The position numbers and the translations under genes are program-made. DNA of 64,000 nt, taken from assembly GCF_009758125.1 (NCBI RefSeq), contig NZ_WRXO01000003.1, positions 372,001 to 436,000 of the forward strand. Direction: 5' to 3'. Source of the stretch: Chitinophaga oryziterrae. GTDB taxonomy: Bacteria; Bacteroidota; Bacteroidia; Chitinophagales; Chitinophagaceae. Below, piece by piece: positions 1 to 8,223 of this stretch. Position 1 is the stretch's first letter. Every line of letters starts with the position of its first letter. Below the pieces are notes generated by a model. It was not told the origin of the DNA. It did no database searches and was given only the letters and a program-made list of their open reading frames with translations.

Positions 1-4
1 ACAA

Positions 5-871
5 TTATTTTATATCCACATTTCTATTATTTGCTTTAATTAGTAAAAAAAGGAAGAATGAAACAATTGTCGTTGTAATCAGGAATGTCAGAAAACTTAC
101 ATCATAATTTATGGGCAACTTATCATTGAAAGTGGGCCGCAACATTGCTTTGTTGGCTCCATCCAGACCCGTAATTGTATGTAATAAAATGTTACTTATT
201 ACATGAACGCCAATTGCCGTCCACAAAGAGCCTGTTAAAATAAAGGCATAACTAAATATTAAAGAATAGGTTGCAGTAGTAACAACCATTTTTAAACCCG
301 CGATACCAAACCCTGTTCCGGGAAGGTGGAATGATCCGAATGCCAGGGCCATCACCCAAACAGCTTTATGCCATCCTATCCGATTACTAAGTGCGATTAA
401 AAGAAAACCACGAAATATCAATTCTTCTAAAAAATTACCCCAAAAATATGAATAGCTTTCTTTCAATATCTCTGACCCATTTAAGGTGCCGGCGGAAAAA
501 TGAAATGGGACGAAAAGATATAATATCAATCCCATTAATGATAACGACAGGATGCCTATACATGCGCCCAGGAGGAAATTAAAGAATGATCTACGGGAAA
601 AGTCTAATCCCAGAAATGTTGTTGGGAGATGATTTTGTTTTAGAAGGCGAATGTTTCCAATGATCGTAAAGATAACTATAAGGGCCGTTATCGTTGTACG
701 GAAAATATATGGTATTGTATTTTGAGAAGGGAAGGCAGCCTGCCCTAAAATATTTAACGACCAGGCGCCCGTTCCTAAGGCAATAAACAGCCATATCGAG
801 CGGGGACTGAAATTTAAACCGGATTGTTGAAATAAGGGGCTAGATCTCAACTGGCTGTATCGATTAGGCAT
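5..871 (-). CDS. CPBP-family intramembrane metalloprotease
   Basis: A 288-residue protein with several hydrophobic membrane segments. It carries the CPBP (CaaX protease/bacteriocin-processing, Abi) signature: the EExxxR motif at E149, E150 and R154, and a downstream FxxxH-type motif ending at H182 (FGSFH). In this family these residues form a glutamate/histidine active site inside the membrane. Members cleave prenylated proteins or peptides, or serve in bacteriocin self-immunity, but most bacterial members have no known substrate. The ATG at 869-871 opens the frame, and the stop is five bases from the window edge. It points away from the NRPS operon and is separated from it by two other genes, so a role in the peptide pathway is not supported. 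The family call is firm; the substrate is unknown. Confidence 0.85.
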   Translation of the reverse strand: MPNRYSQLRSSPLFQQSGLNFSPRSIWLFIALGTGAWSLNILGQAAFPSQNTIPYIFRTTITALIVIFTIIGNIRLLKQNHLPTTFLGLDFSRRSFFNFLLGACIGILSLSLMGLILYLFVPFHFSAGTLNGSEILKESYSYFWGNFLEELIFRGFLLIALSNRIGWHKAVWVMALAFGSFHLPGTGFGIAGLKMVVTTATYSLIFSYAFILTGSLWTAIGVHVISNILLHTITGLDGANKAMLRPTFNDKLPINYDVSFLTFLITTTIVSFFLFLLIKANNRNVDIK

Positions 872-1064
872 GATTAAATATATTCAGGCTTTCCTGTAAA
901 GCGTTTGTCGAACCTTTTTCCTGCAAGATCGGAATAGCGTATATCGTTGGATGTGATCTTTTCCATGTGTTAAATTTAAAAGAAAATGTTCTCATTCAAC
1001 CATCTGTCGGTTGCAAAGATTAATTAATCATTAGCTATCTTATCTTGTAATATCAGGTGGGAGT

Positions 1065-1670
1065 CTAATCTTTTAAGGCCTTCTCAATATTTCTGTCGGG
1101 TACTATCCACATAATTGCAGTTGAAAATAATAATATGCCTGATATTATTGGATTAATGTAGGCGAAAATTGTTGCGCATGCGTAGCCAATTATTGATAGA
1201 AATCCTTTCTTATAAAGATTTTTGAATGCGGTTTTAAATAAAGCCAGATCCTGCGTATTTTTCTCCACGAATTTCTGTAAAATGGTAAAGGCAATTCCAC
1301 AAATTAATAATAGTATGGAGTAAACTAATACGGTATGTGCTGCAAACCCGTTTTCGCCCATCCAACCTGTTGCGACTGGAATTAAAGATAGCCAAAATAA
1401 TAAATTTAGATTTGCCCACATAATACCTGATGTTACAGTTCTTAATGAGTATATTAAATGATGATGGTTCCCCCAATAAATTCCAATAAAAAGAAAACTT
1501 ATCAGATAACTTATTAAAACGGGAACAAGCGATTGCAATGCTGACCATGCAGTAGTATGTGGGATCTTGATTTCTAAAACCATAATGGTGATAATAATGG
1601 CCAAAACCCCATCACTAAAAGCTTCTAATCTGTTTTTATTTATCGGCATTTTTCTTTGATTTATTATCAT
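1065..1670 (-). CDS. TMEM175-family (DUF1211) membrane protein, putative K+ channel
   Basis: A 201-residue protein made mostly of hydrophobic helices. The N-terminus has the family hallmark RxxxFSDGV in the first helix (R14, F18-S19-D20-G21), followed by a long hydrophobic run. Bacterial TMEM175 proteins are about 200 residues with six membrane helices and form tetrameric potassium channels lacking the usual TVGYG filter; the length here matches one bacterial subunit. The start is the ATG at 1668-1670; an in-frame ATG seven codons later (1647-1649) is a possible alternative. The 193-bp gap to the protease gene downstream shows nothing distinctive. It is probably a housekeeping flank gene unrelated to the NRPS cluster. 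Confidence 0.8.
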   Translation of the reverse strand: MIINQRKMPINKNRLEAFSDGVLAIIITIMVLEIKIPHTTAWSALQSLVPVLISYLISFLFIGIYWGNHHHLIYSLRTVTSGIMWANLNLLFWLSLIPVATGWMGENGFAAHTVLVYSILLLICGIAFTILQKFVEKNTQDLALFKTAFKNLYKKGFLSIIGYACATIFAYINPIISGILLFSTAIMWIVPDRNIEKALKD

Positions 1671-2065
1671 TTTCCTTGTTTAAAAACAATCTCTCAGAAT
1701 TATAAACCTTATATGGTTGGGTAAATAAGCGTGTCCAGCCGAATTGCTTCATAAGTCAAAGAAAGTACAAACCGGTACATAAACCAAATTTTGGAAGAAG
1801 GAAAAATAGTAATGTAAATCAAGGAGACTGACTTCAATAAATAAATCAGCTCCTTCATTTTATTGTTTAGTGTAGGTGTAATAATGGCAGATAAGAATAG
1901 ATTTATACACCTTATCTGACGTGAATATCAGGTGAAGTTAAATTGAAAAAACAAATCCTGAACACATATTCCAAAGCTAAATCAGAGAACTAAACAGTCA
2001 GATGCAGTGTATTTATGATCAACAAACCTGGCAATCTAAACTGTCATAATATTCAAACTGCGACA

Positions 2066-2236
2066 TTAAAAGTCCAGGTCATCATCAGTCGGAAACTCAG
2101 TTACAAAAGTGGCCGCAAAGAATTTATTCTTTAGCGGATTAACAATATCTATTGGATAGGGTACTTCTCACACTTTGTCAGGCACCTGGATTCTAAGAAG
2201 TATTGTTAAGAAAAGGGATTGAACAGGTATTGATAA
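2066..2236 (-). pseudogene. Probable remnant of a protein-coding gene (C-terminal end), identity unknown
   Basis: The stretch 1671-2595 has no intact gene. Inside it, the minus strand reads as protein-like sequence that ends naturally with ...FVTEFPTDDDLDF and a TAA at 2066-2068. The frame is protein-like back through VPYPIDIVNPL. It is broken by an in-frame TGA at 2168-2170, beyond which the same frame continues as LFLTILLRIQVPDKV into the big palindrome. This looks like the tail of a decayed gene truncated at or near the palindrome. I do not recognise the family. A chance open frame cannot be excluded because the piece is under 60 codons. Confidence 0.3.
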
Positions 2237-2311
2237 GGTTCATCCTCCGTTCATCCTACGTTCGCGAACGTAGGATGAACGGAGGATGAACCTTATCAAT
2301 ACCTGTTCAAT
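2218..2311. repeat. 94-bp perfect palindrome (47-bp arms, no spacer)
   Basis: Positions 2218-2264 are the exact reverse complement of 2265-2311, centred on TTCGCGAA at 2261-2268. Pairing stops just outside (2217/2312). Each arm contains a short internal direct repeat (TTCATCCTCCG then TTCATCCTACG). The element lies between the convergent end of the ABC transporter gene and the TMEM175-like gene, in otherwise gene-free DNA. It could be a miniature inverted-repeat element, a very strong transcription-stopping hairpin, or an assembly or fold-back artefact. The sequence alone does not decide. Confidence 0.95.
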
Positions 2312-2462
2312 TCTGCTTCACACAGGGTCTTATTATAATCTGTGAAGGTATATCATACTGTTAAGGGCTTACAAGGAACCCCCTAAAAAAGGCTCACGAA
2401 CGTTATATATAAAAGTATAACAATGTATTTAATGAATAAACTATATAACATGAGAAGAAATA

Positions 2463-2510
2463 GCAATAAAACACAACAGGCTCCGCGTGGAGCCTGTTGT
2501 GTTTTATTGC
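2463..2510 (-). terminator. Terminator hairpin downstream of the ABC transporter gene
   Basis: A perfect 22-bp stem (2463-2484 with 2489-2510) around a GCGT loop. The stem is GC-rich near the loop and AT-rich at the base (GTTTTATTGC), so the T-rich stretch is part of the stem and the hairpin can work in either direction. It lies 86 bp past the stop codon of the minus-strand ABC transporter gene, where its terminator is expected. No long poly-T tail follows, so the strength is uncertain. Confidence 0.65.
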
Positions 2511-2595
2511 CAATATTATCTATAAAAATTATATGAGTACTAAAGAAGACAATATCTGAACAGTACGTATTATTTGTTATAGGGTGTTAATAATT

Positions 2596-4356
2596 CTATT
2601 GGGTAAACTGCATCTCACTCAGGTTCTTATACAATCCTTCATGCACATTCACCAGCTCTTTATGTGTCCCTTCTTCTACGATCGCTCCTTTATCCAGTAC
2701 AATGATCTTATCTGCCTGCCGTATCGTAGCCAACCGGTGAGCAATCACGATCGATGTTCTGCCTTCCATTAATTTATTCAGCGCATCCTGTACCAGTCTT
2801 TCAGACTCCGCATCCAATGCAGAAGTCGCTTCATCCAGTATCAATATCCTGGGTGCTTTTAATACAGCCCGGGCAATAGCAATACGCTGTCGCTGACCGC
2901 CGGATAACTGTATGCCTCTTTCTCCTACAATGGTCTGTAATCCGAGAGGGAACCGCTGAATGAACTCCCAGGCATTCGCTTTTTTCGCCGCTGCAATAAG
3001 TTCTTCTTCTGTGGCGTCCTGTTTACCATAAGCAATATTTTCTCCTATAGTGCCGCCGAAAAGAAACACATCCTGTGGCACTACGGACATCTGCGAACGT
3101 AACGCTGACAAAGGGAAATGATGGTTCTCTTTTTTATCAAAGAATATATGTCCATTACTGGGATCGTATAAACGGAGAAGCAGTGATACGATGGTACTTT
3201 TACCTGCTCCGCTTGGTCCTACAAGGGCTACTTTCTGATTCGCGGATACATTGAAGGATACACCTTTTAGTACAGGAGAATCTTCCCGTGAAGGATAGTG
3301 GAACGAAATATTTCTGAAACTGATGTTGCCTTGTAACTGATGTTCAGGATCTATTTTAACAATATCAGATAGCGGTTCTTTGGTTTCATCGAGTATCTGG
3401 AAAAGGTTCTCGGTAGCTCCGATACTCTTTTGGAGAGAAGTGTATATCTCCGCCAATCCACCAATAGAACTGCCGATAAATACAGAATAGAGCACAAATG
3501 AGAAGAGTTTACCGGTATCGAGACCAATCACGGCACCTCTCCATATTACCGCTACCAGTGCGCCAAATATGCCCATTATGATGAACGAAGAAAGAGCCGC
3601 TTTGAACTTTCCGCCTTTGATACCAATACGTGCTGCTTCATTTGTACGCCCGGTATATCTCTTCATTTCAAAGAATTCACTGGCAAATGCTTTTACACTG
3701 AAAATACCCTGCAAGGTCTCTTCTACAACGGTATTGGAAGAGGCTACCTGGTTCTGTATATCCTTTGAAAGATGACGGATAAAGCGGCCAAAAACAACAG
3801 CAATGATCACCATCACAGGTAGGATTGCCAGCATGAAACCTGTCAGACTGATCGATGTCATCATCAGTAGTGTAAGGCCTCCGCTGATGATAATGAGCTG
3901 CCGGACGAATTCCGGTAATGTGTTTGTGAAGGTTTCCTGTAGTAGTGTGATGTCGGACGATATCCTGCTGCTGAGTTCTCCGACACGTCTTGTCAGAAAG
4001 AAATTCATTGGCAGTTGTATGAGGTGATTATATATCGTCTGACGTAAGGTTGCCAGCGTTTTTTCAGAGACATTTACGAAAAGGATCGTTCTGAAAAAGG
4101 AGAAAACTGACTGTGCCATCAGCATACTGATCAATGATAATCCGATCATATTAATGGCGGAGTCATGATGATTTTTTTTACTTACGTCGATCAGTTCTCC
4201 CAGTAATTTCGGAAATGCAAGTCCAGCTAAACTGGATAACAGTAGAAATAACATCCCTGCGCTAAAGGCTGCCCAGTGAGGTTTTAGATATTTAAATAAT
4301 TGCATTGCCTGTTTCGTAGATGTGGCAGAACGGGTTTGTTTAGATAGGATTTTCAT
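2596..4356 (-). CDS. ABC transporter, fused membrane and ATPase domains (MsbA/BmrA-like half-transporter)
   Basis: A 586-residue exporter-type half-transporter that should act as a dimer in the inner membrane. The N-terminal part (about residues 20-310) is the six-helix transmembrane domain. The C-terminal part is the nucleotide-binding domain, with Walker A GPSGAGKST (K386), Q-loop Q428, signature LSGGQ 484-488, Walker B ILILDE (D508, E509), D-loop SALD and H-loop H540; all catalytic residues are present. It starts at the ATG 4354-4356 and is transcribed away from the NRPS operon. About 670 bp of shared upstream DNA separates the two. Export of the peptide or self-resistance is plausible from position, but MsbA-like exporters of this type are also common lipid or general multidrug exporters. 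I rate the family as certain and the role as open. Confidence 0.9.
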   Translation of the reverse strand: MKILSKQTRSATSTKQAMQLFKYLKPHWAAFSAGMLFLLLSSLAGLAFPKLLGELIDVSKKNHHDSAINMIGLSLISMLMAQSVFSFFRTILFVNVSEKTLATLRQTIYNHLIQLPMNFFLTRRVGELSSRISSDITLLQETFTNTLPEFVRQLIIISGGLTLLMMTSISLTGFMLAILPVMVIIAVVFGRFIRHLSKDIQNQVASSNTVVEETLQGIFSVKAFASEFFEMKRYTGRTNEAARIGIKGGKFKAALSSFIIMGIFGALVAVIWRGAVIGLDTGKLFSFVLYSVFIGSSIGGLAEIYTSLQKSIGATENLFQILDETKEPLSDIVKIDPEHQLQGNISFRNISFHYPSREDSPVLKGVSFNVSANQKVALVGPSGAGKSTIVSLLLRLYDPSNGHIFFDKKENHHFPLSALRSQMSVVPQDVFLFGGTIGENIAYGKQDATEEELIAAAKKANAWEFIQRFPLGLQTIVGERGIQLSGGQRQRIAIARAVLKAPRILILDEATSALDAESERLVQDALNKLMEGRTSIVIAHRLATIRQADKIIVLDKGAIVEEGTHKELVNVHEGLYKNLSEMQFTQ

Positions 4357-4632
4357 CGTAAATATTTGGGTGGGCTTAACTGTTAACCGATTTATTTTAA
4401 GGAATGACTAAGTCAATAACAATGATGTAATGCTGAAAGATAAGTAGAATTTATTTTCCTCCCGAAAAATTAATTCAGGCCGATTCCGGGATATTTCTGT
4501 TACCATAATATATTATCTGTACGAATAGATTCTGAAGAAATTCTGTAGTTGCTATACTGAGATAATACATCAGTCAATCGCTGAAATCGGTCGTTGTTGT
4601 TATTTTCTTAACCAACGCAATTCTGTTTTTTT

Positions 4633-4663
4633 TTTGTTTAATAAAATTTGTTTCCTAATTTCG
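4633..4663 (+). promoter_or_regulatory. Candidate Bacteroidota promoter for the NRPS operon
   Basis: TTTG at 4633-4636 and TAATTTCG at 4656-4663 match the Bacteroidota -33 (TTTG) and -7 (TAnnTTTG, one mismatch) elements with a 19-base spacer, which is the usual distance. Transcription would begin near 4670, giving a leader of about 360 nt before the NusG-like gene. No other promoter-like pair stood out to me in 4357-5030, a 674-bp intergenic stretch that otherwise holds only the hairpin at 4865-4913. The call rests on a weak consensus in AT-rich DNA. Confidence 0.35.
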
Positions 4664-4864
4664 GTCATCGAACAAGAACAAATGTGTGTATAGTGATCTT
4701 GATATTTTTAAAACGAAACCCTAATTAAAAATCATAGTTTCCATTGACACACCCATGAATTGACTTTATTATGTAGCATTACTATCCGAAAAGCCCGACA
4801 ACATATCTGGACCTAGCTCTGACCGGAATATGTCTTTTCAACCAATACAATAAGTTTATTAATT

Positions 4865-4913
4865 AATATGGATAGGTGTATCCACATAAGCGACAGCTAT
4901 GTTCATCCATATT
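4865..4913 (+). promoter_or_regulatory. Leader RNA stem-loop with alternative pairing upstream of the NusG-like gene
   Basis: AATATGGAT (4865-4873) pairs with ATCCATATT (4905-4913). Inside it, ACATA (4884-4888) pairs with TATGT (4898-4902). A competing small hairpin, GGATA-GGTG-TATCC (4870-4883), would use some of the same bases, so the two folds exclude each other. It would lie in the 5' leader if the promoter near 4650 is real. Regulatory function is inference only. Confidence 0.3.
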
Positions 4914-5030
4914 GATTTATTAACCTGGTAGAGGTTCTAAAGCATTGAATATTTGAACTTTAGATAAATGTATTAATCCTCTGCTTACTGATACATAATG
5001 TTACTTCCTTTGTTAATATAACCTTTGATT

Positions 5031-5543
5031 ATGAGTAATCCTATCACAGGATGGTATGTTGTATATACCAGACCACGACACGAGAAAAAAGTCGCTGAAC
5101 ATTTATCAGCATTAAGCATTGTTAACTTTTTACCTACAACCCGAACACTGCGTTTATGGAATGACAGAAAAAGATACATTGATTCACCTCTGTTCCCTTC
5201 ATATGTTTTCGTTTACCTGGAGAATATGGAAACATATTGTAAAATACTAAACCTTGAAGGGATACTTTACTATGTCAGAACAGGAAAAGAAGTCGTAAAA
5301 GTAAAAGAAGAAATTATCCACAACATTAGCCTGATCCTCAAAGGCACAAACGATATAGAAATATCAGACGAGTACTTTCAGCCGGGAGAACAGGTGATGA
5401 TCAGTGATGGCGTCCTCTGCGGACTCGTCTGTGAGGTCGTTGAAGTAAAAGGGATGAAGAAAATTTTGGTGCGGATGAATGTGTTGCAGAAAAATATACT
5501 CGTCGCAGTACCCTCAGAATACCTGACGGCAATTCCAACATGA
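5031..5543 (+). CDS. NusG-like (UpxY/LoaP-type) transcription antiterminator
   Basis: A 170-residue NusG paralogue. Residues about 6-100 form the NGN domain (GWYVVYTRPRHEKKVAEHL, then SPLFPSYVFVYL). Residues about 115-165 form the KOW domain (PGEQVMISDG, then GLVCEVVEVKGMKKILVRM). Such proteins bind RNA polymerase and prevent premature termination on specific long operons: UpxY on Bacteroides capsule loci and LoaP on Bacillus polyketide operons. I chose the ATG at 5031 over a TTG two codons upstream because NGN starts immediately after it. It is the first gene of the plus-strand run, after a leader of several hundred bases, and 244 bp before the thioesterase gene. The context argues that it controls this NRPS operon; it is too short and divergent to be the housekeeping NusG. 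Confidence 0.85.
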   Translation: MSNPITGWYVVYTRPRHEKKVAEHLSALSIVNFLPTTRTLRLWNDRKRYIDSPLFPSYVFVYLENMETYCKILNLEGILYYVRTGKEVVKVKEEIIHNISLILKGTNDIEISDEYFQPGEQVMISDGVLCGLVCEVVEVKGMKKILVRMNVLQKNILVAVPSEYLTAIPT

Positions 5544-5787
5544 TACACCTTTCTCCACATGCTATTATTTGCATCGGTGTAGTGAAAAACCCCGGTATTA
5601 GTCTTATAATATCACTATTCAGCCTGTAATTTTCAGTTGTAACTATTCTCTTTTCATCCCTGTGCATTAAAATGATCACATAGGAATGTTAAGCTGATAG
5701 CCGATTTGATACCGCGAATAATTATTCCGGTAAGTGGAAAACCTATAATTATACATAGCTGTTATTAGTTCACAAAAGCGTTACTCA

Positions 5788-6504
5788 ATGGAAAAAATTA
5801 ATCTTTTCTGTTTACCATTTGCCGGTGGAAGCAGATATTCTTATCGATTATATGAAGATAAAATGCCCCCGTTCATTAACATTGTTCCATTGGAATATCC
5901 CGGCAGAGGTGCAAGGATGAAAGAACCCCTTATGGAAGATATTGATCACCTGTTACAGGATCTTTATCTCCAGATAAATGATAAACTTGAGGATAATGCA
6001 TATGCTATTTATGGACATAGTATGGGCGGACTGATATCCTGTCTGCTTACCAGAGAAGTAATTAAAAATAATCATACGCCTCCTTTACACCTTTTTATAA
6101 CAGGAACACCCGGCCCTGCGGCATTATCAAGAACAGAAAAGAAAAGACATCTCCTGGACAAAAAATCCTTCATTGAAGAAGTCAGGAACCTCAATGGCAG
6201 CCCCGATGAGATCCTCCAGAATGATGAGCTACTCGACTATATCGAACCCATTTTACGTGCCGATTTTAAAGTAACAGAAAATTATATCTATTCTTCCGGT
6301 GAAAGCCTGAACGTACCTATGACCGTCATCACAGGCACAAAAGAAGATATGAAAACAGAAGACATTCAGTTGTGGCAACAGGAAACAAAATTTGCTGTCG
6401 ATTTTAGAAGAATGCCAGGCCATCACTTTTTTATATATAAATACCCTTACGAGATTATTCAGATCATCGCGAAAAAATTAGTTGTTTATTCCAAATCATA
6501 TTAA
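5788..6504 (+). CDS. Type II thioesterase of the NRPS pathway
   Basis: A 238-residue alpha/beta-hydrolase of the GrsT/SrfAD family. It opens with the typical LFCLPFAGGSRYSYR and has the nucleophile motif GHSMGG (S78), the acid D187 in GTKED, and the catalytic histidine in GHHFF (H213). These stand-alone enzymes act in the cytoplasm and hydrolyse wrong or stalled acyl groups from the phosphopantetheine arms of carrier domains, restoring blocked modules. They do not normally release the final peptide. The gene starts at ATG 5788 and ends two bases before the next start, so it is translationally close to the oxygenase gene. Length and motifs are normal for the family. Confidence 0.92.
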   Translation: MEKINLFCLPFAGGSRYSYRLYEDKMPPFINIVPLEYPGRGARMKEPLMEDIDHLLQDLYLQINDKLEDNAYAIYGHSMGGLISCLLTREVIKNNHTPPLHLFITGTPGPAALSRTEKKRHLLDKKSFIEEVRNLNGSPDEILQNDELLDYIEPILRADFKVTENYIYSSGESLNVPMTVITGTKEDMKTEDIQLWQQETKFAVDFRRMPGHHFFIYKYPYEIIQIIAKKLVVYSKSY

Positions 6505-6506
6505 TT

Positions 6507-8126
6507 ATGAAAAAAGTTTATCTTAAACCCAACGTAGTATTGGAACCATTGTACGACAGATGGTACGCATGGAGCCATCTGATATCGCCTGCCCCCGCAG
6601 CCATGAACACCATCGCACGGCATCTCACTATCATGGATTCTTATCTCGCTGATCCAAGCATCCATGCTGAAGCAGTACTTAACCCCAAAATGAAAGGCGG
6701 TCCCTTCATGGATTTTGGCGGCGGAAGAGTAGAAGAAGTAGAGTCCCTGAAAAGCACCATTCTGAAACGGCAGGAAAAAGTCATTCAATTTGCCAAAGCA
6801 GCAAAAGAACTGGATAAAATATTACTGGCAGAAGCTAAAGGTTTCGGCCTCGAAACTGTATATGAAAAAGTACCGGAAATATTGAAAGGTTATGTGGAGC
6901 TCTTCTATGACCGCAATAACAACCCCGATTTCCGTTTCTTTGAATCATTGTTGTATAAGAGTGAATTTTATAACAAAAGTGCACAAAGCATCGCCTTATG
7001 GATCACGGATAATGATCACAGACCGTTTTGTTTAAGCACCCCGCGATTGGATGAACCAGATGTGCTGCACCTCAGCATCCCCTTTGATCATGCGGGTATC
7101 GATGAAATATCCCGTATGAAAAGAACGCCCCGGGCACTGTCTGAAATAAAACAAATACTGGGAATTACAGAAGAACAGTCTGCCCTGTTTGAAACATTCT
7201 TTACGGAAACACCTCCGCCAACATATAAGAAATATACCGGCGATAAGATCCGTATGCGTTATTTCGGTCATGCCTGCATACTTGTTGAAACAAAAGATGT
7301 AAGCATCCTGGTAGATCCGCTGATCAGCTACTATGGCTACGATACTGATATCGAACATTTCTCTGATGCAGACCTGCCCGATTCTATTGATTATGTACTC
7401 ATCACACATAATCATCAGGACCATATCCTGTTTGAAACACTGCTGCCACTGCGCCATAAAATAAAAAACCTGATCGTACCACGTACCTGCAGTGGTAAAC
7501 TGGAAGATCCTGATCTGAAACTGATGTTCAATAATATCGGTTTTAAGAATGTATTTGCAATGGATGAAATGGAAACCATAGAGTTTGTTGATACAACTAT
7601 TACAGGCTTACCATTCACCGGTGAACACAGCGACCTGAACATCCTTACCAAAGCGTGTTACCTGGTACAGATAAGTGGTTTCAAATTACTGTTCCTGGCA
7701 GATTCCAGGATCGTAGAATCCAGATTATATAAACATATTCATAACCAGATAGGGGATGTAGACGTGTTGTTCCTGGGTATGGAATGTGACGGCGCTCCGC
7801 TCACCTGGTTGTATGGGCCGCTGCTTACCAAAAAGATCACAAGGGACCAGGACGGAAGCCGCAGACTGGCAGGGTCCGATTGTGCAAAAGGAATGGCGCT
7901 GATAAATATATTTAACCCGAAAGAAGCATACGTATATGCCATGGGGATGGAACCCTGGCTGGAATTTATAAGCAGCATCAAGTATACAGAAGAATCTAAC
8001 CCCATCATCCAATCCAATAAACTGGTGAAACAATGCCAGGAAAAAGGCATCATTGCAGAACGTTTATATGGAGAGAAAGAATTACTATATAACAGAAAAG
8101 AAGAACTGATAGAAGAACTCCAGTAA
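6507..8126 (+). CDS. CmlA-like diiron beta-hydroxylase (metallo-beta-lactamase fold)
   Basis: A 539-residue protein with an N-terminal domain of about 240 residues followed by a metallo-beta-lactamase fold. The metal motif is HNHQDH (H301, H303, D305, H306). Next comes GEHSDL, where E373 stands at the position usually held by histidine in hydrolases, then D399 in LADSR and E426. From memory, CmlA of chloramphenicol biosynthesis has H305/H307/D309/H310, E377 and D403, so these residues line up with a constant offset of four. CmlA and its relatives in glycopeptide pathways (Tcp25, Dbv28) use a dinuclear iron centre to hydroxylate the beta-carbon of an aminoacyl group held on an NRPS carrier domain. 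Position between the thioesterase and Dap genes fits a tailoring role. Candidate substrates are the aromatic residue, Asp or Leu. Confidence 0.85.
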   Translation: MKKVYLKPNVVLEPLYDRWYAWSHLISPAPAAMNTIARHLTIMDSYLADPSIHAEAVLNPKMKGGPFMDFGGGRVEEVESLKSTILKRQEKVIQFAKAAKELDKILLAEAKGFGLETVYEKVPEILKGYVELFYDRNNNPDFRFFESLLYKSEFYNKSAQSIALWITDNDHRPFCLSTPRLDEPDVLHLSIPFDHAGIDEISRMKRTPRALSEIKQILGITEEQSALFETFFTETPPPTYKKYTGDKIRMRYFGHACILVETKDVSILVDPLISYYGYDTDIEHFSDADLPDSIDYVLITHNHQDHILFETLLPLRHKIKNLIVPRTCSGKLEDPDLKLMFNNIGFKNVFAMDEMETIEFVDTTITGLPFTGEHSDLNILTKACYLVQISGFKLLFLADSRIVESRLYKHIHNQIGDVDVLFLGMECDGAPLTWLYGPLLTKKITRDQDGSRRLAGSDCAKGMALINIFNPKEAYVYAMGMEPWLEFISSIKYTEESNPIIQSNKLVKQCQEKGIIAERLYGEKELLYNRKEELIEELQ

Positions 8127-8156
8127 CCCCGCCTTCATTCACCATTACTCATATAT

Positions 8157-8208
8157 AAGGTCTGCACCTGCGTCCACCGGACGCAGGTGTGAGTAACCTT
8201 TTATTTTC
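8157..8208 (+). terminator. Intra-operon hairpin with terminator form
   Basis: CACCTGCGTCC (8165-8175) pairs with GGACGCAGGTG (8179-8189) around a 3-base loop. The outer AAGGT (8157-8161) can pair with ACCTT (8196-8200), followed by TTATTTT. It fills most of the 97-bp gap between the oxygenase and the sbnA-like gene. A GC-rich stem followed by a T-rich run is the form of an intrinsic terminator. Within an operon it would act as an attenuator between the two gene groups. Confidence 0.6.
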
Positions 8209-8223
8209 ACTAAACATTGCGTT

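Noticed and set aside
2218..2311. CRISPR or tandem repeat array
   Set aside because: It is a single inverted repeat with no spacer series.
1671..2595. tRNA or small RNA gene in the gene-free stretch
   Set aside because: Only simple hairpins were seen (for example an 8-bp pair at 1888-1918); no tRNA-like fold or known RNA motif was recognised.
2596..4356. ABC transporter as the certain exporter of the peptide
   Set aside because: It lies on the opposite strand with its own upstream region, and its sequence is that of a general MsbA-like exporter; the link is only positional.
5025..5030. TTG start two codons upstream for the NusG-like protein
   Set aside because: ATG at 5031 directly precedes the conserved NGN sequence and is the more usual start.
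5788..6504. Thioesterase as the chain-release enzyme
   Set aside because: It is a stand-alone type II (editing) thioesterase. Release is expected from a terminal domain beyond 64000.
6507..8126. Metallo-beta-lactamase-like hydrolase or resistance enzyme
   Set aside because: The fold motif is present, but E373 replaces the usual hydrolase His and the metal residues, length and N-terminal domain fit CmlA-type oxygenases better.
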